64,000 bases of DNA from Catenovulum maritimum. GTDB lineage: Bacteria; Pseudomonadota; Gammaproteobacteria; Enterobacterales; Alteromonadaceae. This document shows positions 44,501 to 52,001 of the stretch, one piece after another. The notes beneath the pieces are model-generated. The model worked only from the letters and a program-made list of their open reading frames with translations, had not been told where the DNA came from and made no database searches. Where the stretch lies: contig NZ_KQ130500.1 in assembly GCF_001050375.1 (NCBI RefSeq), positions 19,358-83,357 of the forward strand, read 5' to 3'. The position numbers were made by a program, and so were the translations under genes. The stretch's first letter is position 1, and each line of letters begins with the position of its first letter.

Positions 44501-45257
44501 GTACATTATTTAGTACATTGCCATTTTGATCGGTCGCAGCAACAAAATCTAAGGACTCTACAAAGTTACCAACACGGTATTGATCTCGACGGACTGAGTT
44601 CGTTTGATTGTAAGCAGATACAACTAAACCTAATGTGTCGTCTAAAAATTTATCTGTGAAAGTAAATTGGATTTTATGATCATTTTCTTCAGCTAAATCA
44701 TTGTAACGACCCTGAATTTGTAATGTTCTAATGTCATCTTTTGTATTCAGAGGTTTTACTGTCACTAAGTTAACACTACCACCAAGTGAACCTTCATCGT
44801 GATCTGCACTTGAAGTTTTAACAACTTCTAAACGAGATAAGATATCCGCTGAGAACGAGCTTAAATCTACAGCTTGGCTGAAATCTGTAGAGGTCAATGT
44901 TTGACCATTTAACGTAATGTTATTTTGCTGAGCTGTCGCACCACGAATTGTAACTTGTGATCCTTCACCATCTCGGCTGACAATTGACACGCCGGTTACA
45001 CGACCTAAAGCATCTGCAATATTTTGGTCTGTGTTTTTACCAACATCTTCTGCATTAATTGTATCCGCAATATTTTTTGAGAATCGCTTGTCATTAATTG
45101 ACTTAGCAATACTGCCTCTCATACCAGATACTTCAATGACTTCGACTTCTTCTTCACTATTATTATTATTTTCAGCTGCATGTGCTTGCATACTAATGCT
45201 CGCCATGACTGCTAACGAAAGCGCACTTAAATTGAATCGTTCTCGTGTTGTTGACAT
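41541..45257 (-). CDS. Large TonB-dependent receptor (Xanthomonas/Caulobacter type), halogenase cluster
   Basis: This 1238-residue outer-membrane receptor has a signal peptide (1-28, AHA-AEN). The plug has VIEVSGMRGSIAKSINDKRFSKNIADTINAEDVGKNTDQNIADALGRVTGVSI and VTIRGATAQQNNITLNGQTL. The barrel, with very long loops, ends in YRLGVRVNF. It is some 300 residues longer than the arabinan-locus receptor. GGAG precedes the ATG. It heads the run receptor, lipoprotein, halogenase-like, SapC and is divergent from a GntR regulator. Ligand unknown; the lipoprotein partner suggests a glycan. Confidence 0.93.
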   Translation of the reverse strand: MSTTRERFNLSALSLAVMASISMQAHAAENNNNSEEEVEVIEVSGMRGSIAKSINDKRFSKNIADTINAEDVGKNTDQNIADALGRVTGVSIVSRDGEGSQVTIRGATAQQNNITLNGQTLTSTDFSQAVDLSSFSADILSRLEVVKTSSADHDEGSLGGSVNLVTVKPLNTKDDIRTLQIQGRYNDLAEENDHKIQFTFTDKFLDDTLGLVVSAYNQTNSVRRDQYRVGNFVESLDFVAATDQNGNVLNNVRGITQNETFYELHRNESDRTGLTLGVQWLAGDATEVNFDLTYSEQDYVKTFDAVKTRFGSSAGFVEGDLNTPNYSAESQRDEYESPFTDPFADWISVDTDTKTITKNIGRFGQGDVIRSDGGDEQSNLSAILDVKHSITDDLEMSVKLGHSKSESNSLPNNAYTNMQNFNQINSPLLYRAGADIVATGYDCTSGLCRLVAGDTVSDLGENITNAPYTDSEGVSRPGWYDNTNVLTGFNPSDTKTFHLGFIQTKGRTVEDTANNFQVDFDWYKELGPITSFEFGLKLAEREKFVDNQEYRFNSATQTAVFQDPITGERFIIQEGGLNDIRADLIAKPGGLGVDNFMENLGYGDDPVANGLTPIDIKTARDLVLSAQDTVINVDDTETRLTNIDSQALYFKTNFELLDGRLTGDLGVRYVRTDVESKGSAGAVWYTHRDTNLVREFDMIKLKELRDRSLPACPDANYTDDTPGYVKKFGRVDGYGWDTSAGTDPATWTRIPDAGPCYDKEYADWFDIKSVDPSATVYPQDWPELSKRAEDLPVVDWNSMWRHADISGTHFFEFGNLSDTAAQITFDNTSTPGKFDTTGFTANQVQDKTVSAYPASNSHTYTNLLPSLNLNYAFSDELVGRFAVSKTMTRPEIDSLRPGFQLNQSPYWSGTDSNVGSKIDMFNTKLDPLVSKNLDISLEWYFNPTGMLSVAVYHKNMTNFETINSGLYHIRDFREDEGQLDPNSIRLAEATLEDQNDADLEGCFGLKAVADYPFGTGPDNAIGLSDDLDVLCDTFEVNERVNGDGAKITGVELGYSQTYDFLPGIFSGLGLSANYTYQSSKYDTTSADEVEYPVEDTPEHSYNMTGFWEKDGHSVRLSYRGTSDSLVGMDWNTALRGRNWKSGTLWNEGRDSLDLSINYKVNDTVSVSFQAVNLTDDNFRQYFTSRTLPVLRVAADNAAGYEYQMYNEGNPLDGDATKSRTYVNYKVGKTYRLGVRVNF

Positions 45258-45392
45258 CTTTTATCTCCACTAAGGATTACACATTTCACCCTGTTATATG
45301 ACTCAAGCACATAACTAAGCTTTTTCAAGCAAACTACCCATCGAGATCGTGCTCCTGATTACTCACATAACCGAACGCGACACATATAGTAT

Positions 45393-45408
45393 ATTGTCAA
45401 CAATTAAC
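45393..45408 (+). promoter_or_regulatory. Operator-like site upstream of the large TonB receptor
   Basis: ATTGTCAACAAT (45393-45404, arms ATTGT and ACAAT) overlaps the motif GTCAACAATTAAC (45396-45408). It is about 140 bp before the receptor start. The same 13-mer pattern occurs at 6623 and 45769. Confidence 0.45.
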
Positions 45409-45766
45409 TTAAATCAATATAAATTCACAAATTAATCACAAATCATTTTCTTTTTAAAGTATTTAAAAAATAAACAAACAAAAAATATATAAGATTTACA
45501 GTTACTTAATTTAATTATTTGTATGAATTTAACGCAATAAAGATTTCCACTAATTTTGTTAATTTAGTATTTTCGGCACGAAAATTAGACGAATCTAATA
45601 ATTTTTTTTTAAAAAAATAGAAAAAAATTTATATGATATTTTGTTATTAGGACTAGGTTTTAAGTACAAAAAGGAATATCAATCAAATTAGAAGTGTAAA
45701 TTTAGATTAAATTCTTTAACTAACTTAAGGGTATTTTTGAATGTGAACTTGCATTTTTTAACAAAA

Positions 45767-45783
45767 TAGTTAACAGTTAACTA
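45767..45783 (+). promoter_or_regulatory. Perfect 17-bp palindrome in the receptor/GntR intergenic region
   Basis: TAGTTAACAGTTAACTA is a perfect palindrome about one central A. It includes GTTAACAGTTAAC, which fits GTYAACARTYAAC. It lies about 240 bp before the GntR start. Confidence 0.5.
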
Positions 45784-46020
45784 AATAGAGAAAGTACAGG
45801 GAGTATCTAATAATTAACATTTTACATAAATATCATATAGTTAAATCTTAATCAGATTTAACTGTTGTTTTTTTGTTAATAACATATATATATTTGGAAA
45901 TATAAATTAGATAAATATAGAAAATTGTCGCAAAGCAATATTAAACTCTTCGCTATCAATTGTTTTTCGTTTACAATCGACCATATATATCAATTATCAT
46001 ATGAATTGGAACTGAGTAAG

Positions 46021-46629
46021 ATGAATAAAACTAACAAAATAGTCCCTGTTCGTGAGCAAATTGCAGATGCTTTAAGGTCAGACATTATCTCTGGCGAGCT
46101 AGAGTCAAATACTAAGCTCAACGAACAACAACTAGCCGAACGTTTTGGCGTTTCTCGTGGACCTATCCGAGATGTATTATTAAAGCTGACTAAAGAAGGA
46201 TTATTAGTTAGTAAAAATAACATAGGCTCATCAGTCAGCAGTCCGTTATCACCAGAAATGCAAAAGTTAAACGTTGAAATTCGTCGTAAAATTGAAGAAT
46301 TTGCGATTAAAAACTTAATGTCAATTGTGACAGAAAAGCATTTAAGCGACCTTGAACTCATCATAGAACGTATGCAAGAGCATTTTGACCGTGAAGAATT
46401 TACTGAGTTAACTAAAACAGATGTCGAATTCCATCAATATTTAGTTAATCTAGCCGGCGGCGAAGATTTAACTAATATATGGTATCCAATTGTCATGCGT
46501 ATGCGTATGAACTATAAGCGAATTAAAACGTCACAAGCGCTTGTAGATGAGCATAAGCATATCATTAATGGCATACGCAACGATGATGTTAAAGAAGCCA
46601 TTGCTGCTTTAAGAAAAAATATAAAGTAG
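46021..46629 (+). CDS. GntR-family transcriptional regulator (FCD type) of the halogenase cluster
   Basis: This 202-residue regulator has an N-terminal winged helix (VREQIADALRSDIISGELESNTKLNEQQLAERFGVSRGPIRDVLLKLTKEGLL) and a shortish FCD domain (about 75-200) with DVEFHQYLVNLAGG and DEHKHIINGIRNDD holding the metal-ligand Asp and His residues. I place the start at ATG 46021; an upstream in-frame extension of 32 residues does not resemble the family. Its divergent position and the palindromes between the genes suggest it controls the TonB receptor operon. Confidence 0.87.
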   Translation: MNKTNKIVPVREQIADALRSDIISGELESNTKLNEQQLAERFGVSRGPIRDVLLKLTKEGLLVSKNNIGSSVSSPLSPEMQKLNVEIRRKIEEFAIKNLMSIVTEKHLSDLELIIERMQEHFDREEFTELTKTDVEFHQYLVNLAGGEDLTNIWYPIVMRMRMNYKRIKTSQALVDEHKHIINGIRNDDVKEAIAALRKNIK

Positions 46630-46648
46630 CCATACCTTATCTTCTCCA

Positions 46649-47536
46649 TTAGCTTTGCTGATATTCATCTAGCAAAGCTAAAAAAGCCTTTGTTGCAGGT
46701 GTCATACTTGTCTTACGTGTAATAAAGGCTGTTTTACTTAATTCCCCCCCTACAATTTCCAGATAAGTTAATTGAAACGCCTCTGCTATGGCTTTCGCAC
46801 TACTTAGGCTTATAATCGCTCCACCTAGCCCTTGTTTAACCGCTGTCGCTAAACTCAACATACAATCAGTTTCCAATACGAGTTGTATTTTAATTTGATT
46901 AGTTTCAAGTGCTGTATCTATTAGTTGCCTAAACTTCATATTTTCACTGAGTAGGCAAATTTTTTGTCCATCCAGCTGAGATAATGAACAAGTTTCAAGA
47001 TCCGCAGTAATCGACTTTTGATTAGTAATATAGGCTAAACGATTTTGGCAAGTAGCAATGAATTGATAAGCGCTAAAGCTAGCCTCATTTGGCGGCACAA
47101 AGCCGAGTCCTATGTCTAAAGCGTGAGAGTCTAATTCTTGGTAAATTTGTTCATTACTCATTACCCTCAAAACCAGAGTGATATTAGGGTATTTATGATT
47201 AAAGCGCTTAACGATTGAAATAATATCTTTATCAGATTGAGGCACTACGCCTAGTTTTAACTTTCCGCTTAACTCACCAGATTTAACCGACAGCGCTTGT
47301 GTTAGAGCTTGTTGTTCAAACAAGATTTTCTCCGCGTGACTTAATAAAATTTTACCTTCATCCGTTAAAGCCAAAAACTGGCTGTTTCGGATCACAAGAT
47401 CTGTGTTTAACTCTCGCTCCAAGGCAGAAATACTTGCAGATAAAGTAGGCTGAGTAATGTGGCAAGCTTTAGCGGCCTTTGCGAAGTGCTTGTGCTTGGC
47501 AAGTTGATGAAAATAATTAAGCTGCTTTAAATTCAT
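46649..47536 (-). CDS. LysR-family transcriptional regulator
   Basis: This 295-residue protein has the LysR winged helix at residues 1-60 (MNLKQLNYFHQLAKHKHFAKAAKACHITQPTLSASISALERELNTDLVIRN) and a substrate-binding domain from about 90 to 290 (KLKLGVVPQSDKDIISIVKRFNHKYPNITLVLR). It resembles activators that sense small metabolites. It is divergent from fdhD with 103 bp between. A 17-bp dyad GATAG-N7-CTATC (47565-47581), with a T-N11-A core, lies there. It is likely the regulator of the fdhD/molybdoenzyme/HAD operon. The 3' end faces the GntR gene with a 19-bp gap. Confidence 0.9.
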   Translation of the reverse strand: MNLKQLNYFHQLAKHKHFAKAAKACHITQPTLSASISALERELNTDLVIRNSQFLALTDEGKILLSHAEKILFEQQALTQALSVKSGELSGKLKLGVVPQSDKDIISIVKRFNHKYPNITLVLRVMSNEQIYQELDSHALDIGLGFVPPNEASFSAYQFIATCQNRLAYITNQKSITADLETCSLSQLDGQKICLLSENMKFRQLIDTALETNQIKIQLVLETDCMLSLATAVKQGLGGAIISLSSAKAIAEAFQLTYLEIVGGELSKTAFITRKTSMTPATKAFLALLDEYQQS

Positions 47537-47564
47537 TTACAATAACTATTAAAGTTAATTTAAC

Positions 47565-47581
47565 GATAGATTAATACTATC
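47565..47581. promoter_or_regulatory. Candidate LysR operator
   Basis: GATAGATTAATACTATC is a dyad of T-N11-A form between the divergent LysR and fdhD genes, 29 bp from the LysR start. LysR regulators commonly bind such sites near their own promoter. Confidence 0.5.
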
Positions 47582-47639
47582 ACGGAATAAAATTGTTTAA
47601 TTGGACTATTGTTAACAAATGACTAATATAAAGGCCTAA

Positions 47640-48419
47640 TTGACCTTACTAACAAGACAAAATTTGAAATCAAACCCAGCCCCCATAATGAAAATTAACC
47701 ACCTAGTCGATGAAGTCGCTGCGGCTATTAGTATTAATAGCATCAACTATGCCGTGGTCATGTTAACGCCGGATGATCTAGAAGATTTTGTCGTGGGCTT
47801 TTTATTTAGTCAGTCTGTGATTAAAAATAATCATGATATTCATGATATTAAGGTCGAAAATACTAACCTTGGCTTGCTAATTAATGTCGATATTGCCAAT
47901 CGGTGTAGCTCACAATTAAAGCAGCAAAAACGTCAGTATCCAGCAGCTGCTGGTTGTGGTATCTGTGGCTTAGAAGCATTAGAACAAGCCTTTCCCAAAT
48001 TAAATCAACTAGCACCTAGTGAAGCGCTTGAATTTACAGATCTAGTCGCTTTAAGGCGGCAAATCCAAACCTTTCAAGTTAAAGCTAAGCAGAGCGGGGC
48101 AATCCACGCAGCATTTAATTTGGATGAACAGACTAATATAACGGCATGTCGTGAAGATATTGGCCGGCACAATGCTTTAGATAAGCTTATAGGTCATAAC
48201 CTAAGATCAAATCAACAAATTAAATCTGTATTAGTCACAAGTCGATGTAGTAGTGAGCTAATCCAAAAAGCGATTTTGGCAAAAATTAATAATTTAGTCA
48301 GTCTAGCTTCCCCCAGCCAGCTTGCGGTCAATATGGCAATAGAACATGGGTTAAATCTAATTCACATTCCTAAAGTAGACGCGCCAATTTATTACTGCCG
48401 CACAACCCTTAGTCAATAA
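47640..48419 (+). CDS. fdhD: Formate dehydrogenase accessory sulfurtransferase FdhD
   Basis: This protein of about 259 residues delivers sulfur to the molybdenum cofactor of formate-dehydrogenase-type enzymes. Family marks: TPDDLEDFVVGFLFSQ, the redox Cys pair in AAGCGICGLEAL, IHAAFNLDE, CREDIGRHNALDKLIG and VLVTSRCSSELIQKA. The best start is TTG 47640, preceded by AAGG 5 nt away; the next ATG (47688) has no ribosome site and would drop 16 residues. A stop codon immediately upstream excludes a longer form. The molybdoenzyme gene starts 14 bp after its stop. Confidence 0.93.
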   Translation: MTLLTRQNLKSNPAPIMKINHLVDEVAAAISINSINYAVVMLTPDDLEDFVVGFLFSQSVIKNNHDIHDIKVENTNLGLLINVDIANRCSSQLKQQKRQYPAAAGCGICGLEALEQAFPKLNQLAPSEALEFTDLVALRRQIQTFQVKAKQSGAIHAAFNLDEQTNITACREDIGRHNALDKLIGHNLRSNQQIKSVLVTSRCSSELIQKAILAKINNLVSLASPSQLAVNMAIEHGLNLIHIPKVDAPIYYCRTTLSQ

Positions 48420-48433
48420 ACAGGTAATTAAAT

Positions 48434-50752
48434 ATGTCTGATAACATAGAAAAACCAAGTAAAGCAGGCGGTTTGGCTTCGGTACAGTCAACCATAAAAC
48501 ATGTTTTACAAAGTAAAAGAGCAAAAGATAATATTAAGAACCTGCTCAGGATGAATAAATCAGGCGGCTTTGATTGTCCTGGTTGCGCTTGGGGAGACAG
48601 CAAAGAAGGACATCTACAATTTTGTGAAAATGGTGCCAAAGCAATCGCTTGGGAATCAACAGAGAAAAAAGTAGAAGCTGATTTTTTTGCCAAGCATAAA
48701 GTGAGTCAACTTAGAAAACAGTCCGATTATTGGCTGGAATACCAAGGCCGGCTAACTCAGCCTATGTCTTATAACAAGCAAACTGATCATTATGAAGCGA
48801 TCAGCTGGGCCGATGCATTTGAGCTCATTAGCCGTAAACTAAATCAACTCAGTTCACCGAATGAAGTCGAATTTTATACCTCAGGTAGAGCCAGTAATGA
48901 AGCTTCATATTTATATCAATTGTTTGGCCGAATGTTTGGAACAAATAACTTTCCAGACTGTTCAAACATGTGTCATGAAGCCAGTGGCGTGGCATTAAAT
49001 CAGGCCGTAGGGGTTGGTAAAGGTACTGTTGTTTTAGACGATTTTTATCAAGCAAGTGCTATTTTTGTGTTTGGTCAAAACCCAGGTACAAACCACCCGA
49101 GAATGATGAACGCGCTCAGAAAAGCGGCCAAAAATGCGTGTAAAATTGTCAGCTTTAATAATCTAAAAGAGGTCGCATTAGAAAAGTTTGCTAGTCCGCA
49201 AAGCCCAACCGAATTATTAACCTCTGCCGCTACTAAAATTAGTCACTTATACCTTACCCCTATTCTTGGCGGTGACATGGCAGCGCTTAGAGGGATGGCT
49301 AAACACATTTTTGAGCAGCATAACCAAGCGATTAATACTCAATTTATCGAACAACATACCCATGCTTATCAAGCTTACCAGCAAGCAGTTAAGCAAACCT
49401 CTTGGCAATCAATTGAAGCGCAATCTGGCTTAACAAAAGCCGAAATACAGCAAGCCGCGGATATTTTTATTCAAAGTGACAAGGTGATTAGCTGTTGGGC
49501 AATGGGCATTACTCAACATAGCCACTCGGTAGATACAATTAAAGAAATCGTCAACCTGCATTTGCTTACCGGTCAAATTGGCAAACCAGGCGCAGGTTTG
49601 TGTCCAGTTCGAGGTCATAGTAATGTTCAGGGCAATCGCACTATGGGGATAAACGAAAAAGCGCCACTCGATTTTATTCAAAGCTTAGAGAATTTCTACG
49701 CGACCGAATTGCCTAAACAATCAGGACATAATGTGCAAGCGGCGTTAAAAGCCTTACATGAAAAAAGCAGCAAGGTTTTAATCTGCCTAGGTGGCAATTT
49801 AGCATCGGCGGCGGCAGACACAGAATATACTCATCAAGCCATCACAAACAGCGAGCTAAACGTTCAAATTAGTACCAAACTCAATCGCTCACATTTGCTC
49901 GTTTCAGACCAAGCCTTAATTTTACCTTGTTTAGGTAGAACCGAAATCGACATGCAAGCAACTGGCCCCCAGCAAATTACCGTTGAAGATACCTTTAGCA
50001 TGGTGCATGCCTCATCTGGTCTAACACCGCCGATTTCTGAATTATGTCTATCTGAAACTGCTATTGTCGCGAATATGGCTCATGCAACACTTTCAGAAAA
50101 GACAGGCGAGACATCAATAAACTGGCTTCACTTAATTGAAGACTACAGCCGTATCCGAGATCTAATCGCAAAGACCGTCACAGGCTTTGAGGACTTTAAT
50201 CAAAAGATTACCCAAAAACATGGATTTCATTTAGCAAATTCAGCGGCAAACTTAACTTGGCGAACACAAAATAACCGCGCCCAATTTAACCCTAGCGCTT
50301 TGCCAACATCGATTTTGGCGGACTGTTACAGCCAGCAAAAAAAGGTTGCCAATGACAAAGCATTTTTTATGCTTCAAAGCCTACGCTCACACGACCAATA
50401 CAATACGACAATATATGGTTTAGACGACAGATATCGAGGTATCAAAGGTCAACGCAATATCGTTTTTATTAATCCTGATGACGCCAAAAAATTAAACTTA
50501 ACTGAATCTCAACTCATTGACATTCACTCAAAATGCGACCAAGGTATTAGCAGAAAGGTCACTGGGTTTAGTCTCGTTTTTTATGATATTCCAGCCGGAA
50601 ATTTAGCGGCTTATTACCCGGAGACTAACCCTTTACTTGCAATTGATAGTGTAGGTAAACAATCATATACTCCAACTTCTAAATCGATTCCAGTGACCAT
50701 ATGTGAGTCAAAAGACCATTTATCTATACAAAACCAAACCAGTCAGGAATAA
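48434..50752 (+). CDS. FdhF/YdeP-family molybdopterin oxidoreductase
   Basis: This 772-residue cytosolic enzyme is close to E. coli YdeP along its length: GGFDCPGCAWGDSKEGHLQFCENGAKAIAWE near residue 37, VEFYTSGRASNEASYLYQLF, NNFPDCSNMCHEASGVAL, GQNPGTNHPRMMNALR, KPGAGLCPVRGHSNVQGNRT, and RSHDQYNTTIYGLDDRYRGIKGQR near the C-terminus. It should carry bis-MGD molybdenum or tungsten and possibly an N-terminal Fe-S centre using C41, C44 and C59. YdeP is linked to acid resistance in E. coli, but its substrate is not known. FdhD upstream would activate it. Confidence 0.93.
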   Translation: MSDNIEKPSKAGGLASVQSTIKHVLQSKRAKDNIKNLLRMNKSGGFDCPGCAWGDSKEGHLQFCENGAKAIAWESTEKKVEADFFAKHKVSQLRKQSDYWLEYQGRLTQPMSYNKQTDHYEAISWADAFELISRKLNQLSSPNEVEFYTSGRASNEASYLYQLFGRMFGTNNFPDCSNMCHEASGVALNQAVGVGKGTVVLDDFYQASAIFVFGQNPGTNHPRMMNALRKAAKNACKIVSFNNLKEVALEKFASPQSPTELLTSAATKISHLYLTPILGGDMAALRGMAKHIFEQHNQAINTQFIEQHTHAYQAYQQAVKQTSWQSIEAQSGLTKAEIQQAADIFIQSDKVISCWAMGITQHSHSVDTIKEIVNLHLLTGQIGKPGAGLCPVRGHSNVQGNRTMGINEKAPLDFIQSLENFYATELPKQSGHNVQAALKALHEKSSKVLICLGGNLASAAADTEYTHQAITNSELNVQISTKLNRSHLLVSDQALILPCLGRTEIDMQATGPQQITVEDTFSMVHASSGLTPPISELCLSETAIVANMAHATLSEKTGETSINWLHLIEDYSRIRDLIAKTVTGFEDFNQKITQKHGFHLANSAANLTWRTQNNRAQFNPSALPTSILADCYSQQKKVANDKAFFMLQSLRSHDQYNTTIYGLDDRYRGIKGQRNIVFINPDDAKKLNLTESQLIDIHSKCDQGISRKVTGFSLVFYDIPAGNLAAYYPETNPLLAIDSVGKQSYTPTSKSIPVTICESKDHLSIQNQTSQE

Positions 50753-50757
50753 ACAGA

Positions 50758-51420
50758 ATGAAACCAATAAAAGCCGTATTATTTGATAAAGACGGAACCA
50801 TTTTTGACAGTGAAAAAATGTACTGTGATTCTTGGGTTGAAAGCGCTAAAGCCTTTAATCAGCATTTTACTGCAAAAATGTATGATGATTTTGTTGGCGT
50901 CAGAGCAGTTGAATGCTATGCACGGGCGCATAAAATGTTTGGCGAAGACTTTCCTATGGAAGAATTTATCGCGCACAATCGTGCATATATAGATCATCAA
51001 AAAAGCTTAGGCTTACCACAGAAACCTGGATTTTCAGATTTTTTTAGTCAACTAAAGCAACTCAATATGCCTATTGGGTTAGTCACCTCTAGCGTGCATG
51101 ACGCAGCCGTACTTAGCTTTACAAAAACAGATTACATGGATGAATTTAAAGTGTTTATCACCGGCGATTTAGTCACCCAGGCAAAACCAGCACCTGACTG
51201 TTATTTAATGGCCTGTGAGCAGCTAAAACTTAATCCAGAAAATGTATTGGTATTTGAAGATTCATCAGCAGGTGTTGCCGCCGCGACAAGTGCAGGTTGT
51301 CAAACTGTAGCCATTCCAGATTATCTGCCTGTCGATAAACAATTACTAGGTAAATGCATCCATGTGTTAGAAAGCTTTGAGCAAGCTCATTTTTTAATAG
51401 ACAGAATCTCTACTCAATAA
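50758..51420 (+). CDS. HAD-superfamily hydrolase (beta-phosphoglucomutase-like)
   Basis: This 220-residue enzyme has all four HAD motifs: DKDGT (D10, D12) in AVLFDKDGTIFDSE, VTSS (motif II), K in QAKPAPDCY, and EDSSAG (motif IV). An alpha-helical C1 cap at about 17-85 is present. It lies 5 bp after the molybdoenzyme stop with AGGA upstream, so it is the third gene of the fdhD operon. The substrate is probably a small phosphorylated sugar or metabolite; a link to the molybdoenzyme is unexplained. Confidence 0.9.
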   Translation: MKPIKAVLFDKDGTIFDSEKMYCDSWVESAKAFNQHFTAKMYDDFVGVRAVECYARAHKMFGEDFPMEEFIAHNRAYIDHQKSLGLPQKPGFSDFFSQLKQLNMPIGLVTSSVHDAAVLSFTKTDYMDEFKVFITGDLVTQAKPAPDCYLMACEQLKLNPENVLVFEDSSAGVAAATSAGCQTVAIPDYLPVDKQLLGKCIHVLESFEQAHFLIDRISTQ

Positions 51421-51444
51421 TTTATCCTTGAACTCACCTAGGTG

Positions 51445-51473
51445 GGAAAGGGCAGAATGTAAATGCCCTTTCC
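51445..51473. terminator. Hairpin between convergent transcription units
   Basis: GGAAAGGGCA (51445-51454) and TGCCCTTTCC (51464-51473) form a perfect 10-bp stem with a 9-nt loop. No T tract follows on the plus strand. It probably ends both the fdhD operon and the convergent membrane-protein operon. Confidence 0.6.
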
Positions 51474-51503
51474 AGTGCAGTGTTAATAATTCTGTCTGCT
51501 AGA

Positions 51504-51815
51504 TTATTCAGACAACCTTAAGGCGGCTTCTAATATTTTTTTCTCTTGTGGTGAAAGATCTGACAATGCTTTTTCAAGATTTTTTTGGTAATTTCTCAAA
51601 GAGGCAGAATCATTTTTGATTGCGGCATCCAGTGTTTTTTCGTACTTAACAAGTAAGTCATTCACTTTTTGACTGTTTTTCAAGTTTTCTTGGTGCCCTG
51701 AATAGCCAAACCAAAGCAATCCACAAACTGCGATCCCGACATAGGCATTTAACTCGAATGAAAATTTAAACATGGACTTTTTCTCTACATTACTCGTGTT
51801 CGTTTCATCTGACAT
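51504..51815 (-). CDS. Small membrane protein, 103 residues, unknown (last gene of sigma/kinase operon)
   Basis: One transmembrane helix lies at about residues 21-40 (FELNAYVGIAVCGLLWFGYSG), followed by a helical, charged tail predicted as coiled coil (NLKNSQKVNDLLVKYEKTLDAAIKNDSASLRNYQKNLEKALSDLSPQEKKILEAAL). AAGGAA precedes its ATG. It starts 3 bp after the preceding 60-residue membrane-protein gene. No family recognised. Its tight spacing marks it as part of the operon beginning with the ECF sigma factor at 56257. Confidence 0.75.
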   Translation of the reverse strand: MSDETNTSNVEKKSMFKFSFELNAYVGIAVCGLLWFGYSGHQENLKNSQKVNDLLVKYEKTLDAAIKNDSASLRNYQKNLEKALSDLSPQEKKILEAALRLSE

Positions 51816-51818
51816 AAC

Positions 51819-52001
51819 TTATTCCTTAATCATTACCCATTTAATCTTAATCCGCTCTAGTGTGTGAACAGCTTGATTGACCTCTTCTTGTAATTCTTGA
51901 TTCATCGACTTAAAAGCGAAATAAATAATCGAAAACATAATCAAAAGAAAAACCAAATCAATGAAGGTATTTTTAATCCAATTCAGTCCATATTTAAACA
52001 T
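51819..52001 (-). CDS. Small membrane protein, 60 residues, unknown
   Basis: One transmembrane helix (about residues 10-31, FIDLVFLLIMFSIIYFAFKSM) is followed by a short amphipathic helix (NQELQEEVNQAVHTLERIKIKW). The start overlaps the stop of the 880-residue membrane protein gene by one base (TAATG), so it is translationally coupled. No family recognised. Confidence 0.7.
   Translation of the reverse strand: MFKYGLNWIKNTFIDLVFLLIMFSIIYFAFKSMNQELQEEVNQAVHTLERIKIKWVMIKE

Larger units (their letters stand above)
45258..46020. other. Long AT-rich regulatory region between receptor and GntR gene
   Basis: About 760 bp without a supportable ORF. It carries two GTYAACARTYAAC motifs (45396-45408; 45769-45781), the second within a perfect 17-bp palindrome. 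There is also a small hairpin ATTAGA-CGAA-TCTAAT (45584-45599) followed by nine T, and long A/T tracts (45602-45628) that should bend the DNA. Confidence 0.6.

Noticed and set aside
45584..45610. Terminator of a small RNA in the receptor/GntR intergenic region
   Set aside because: A 6-bp AT-rich stem followed by T9 exists, but no promoter or structured body upstream could be identified, and the region is extremely AT-rich.
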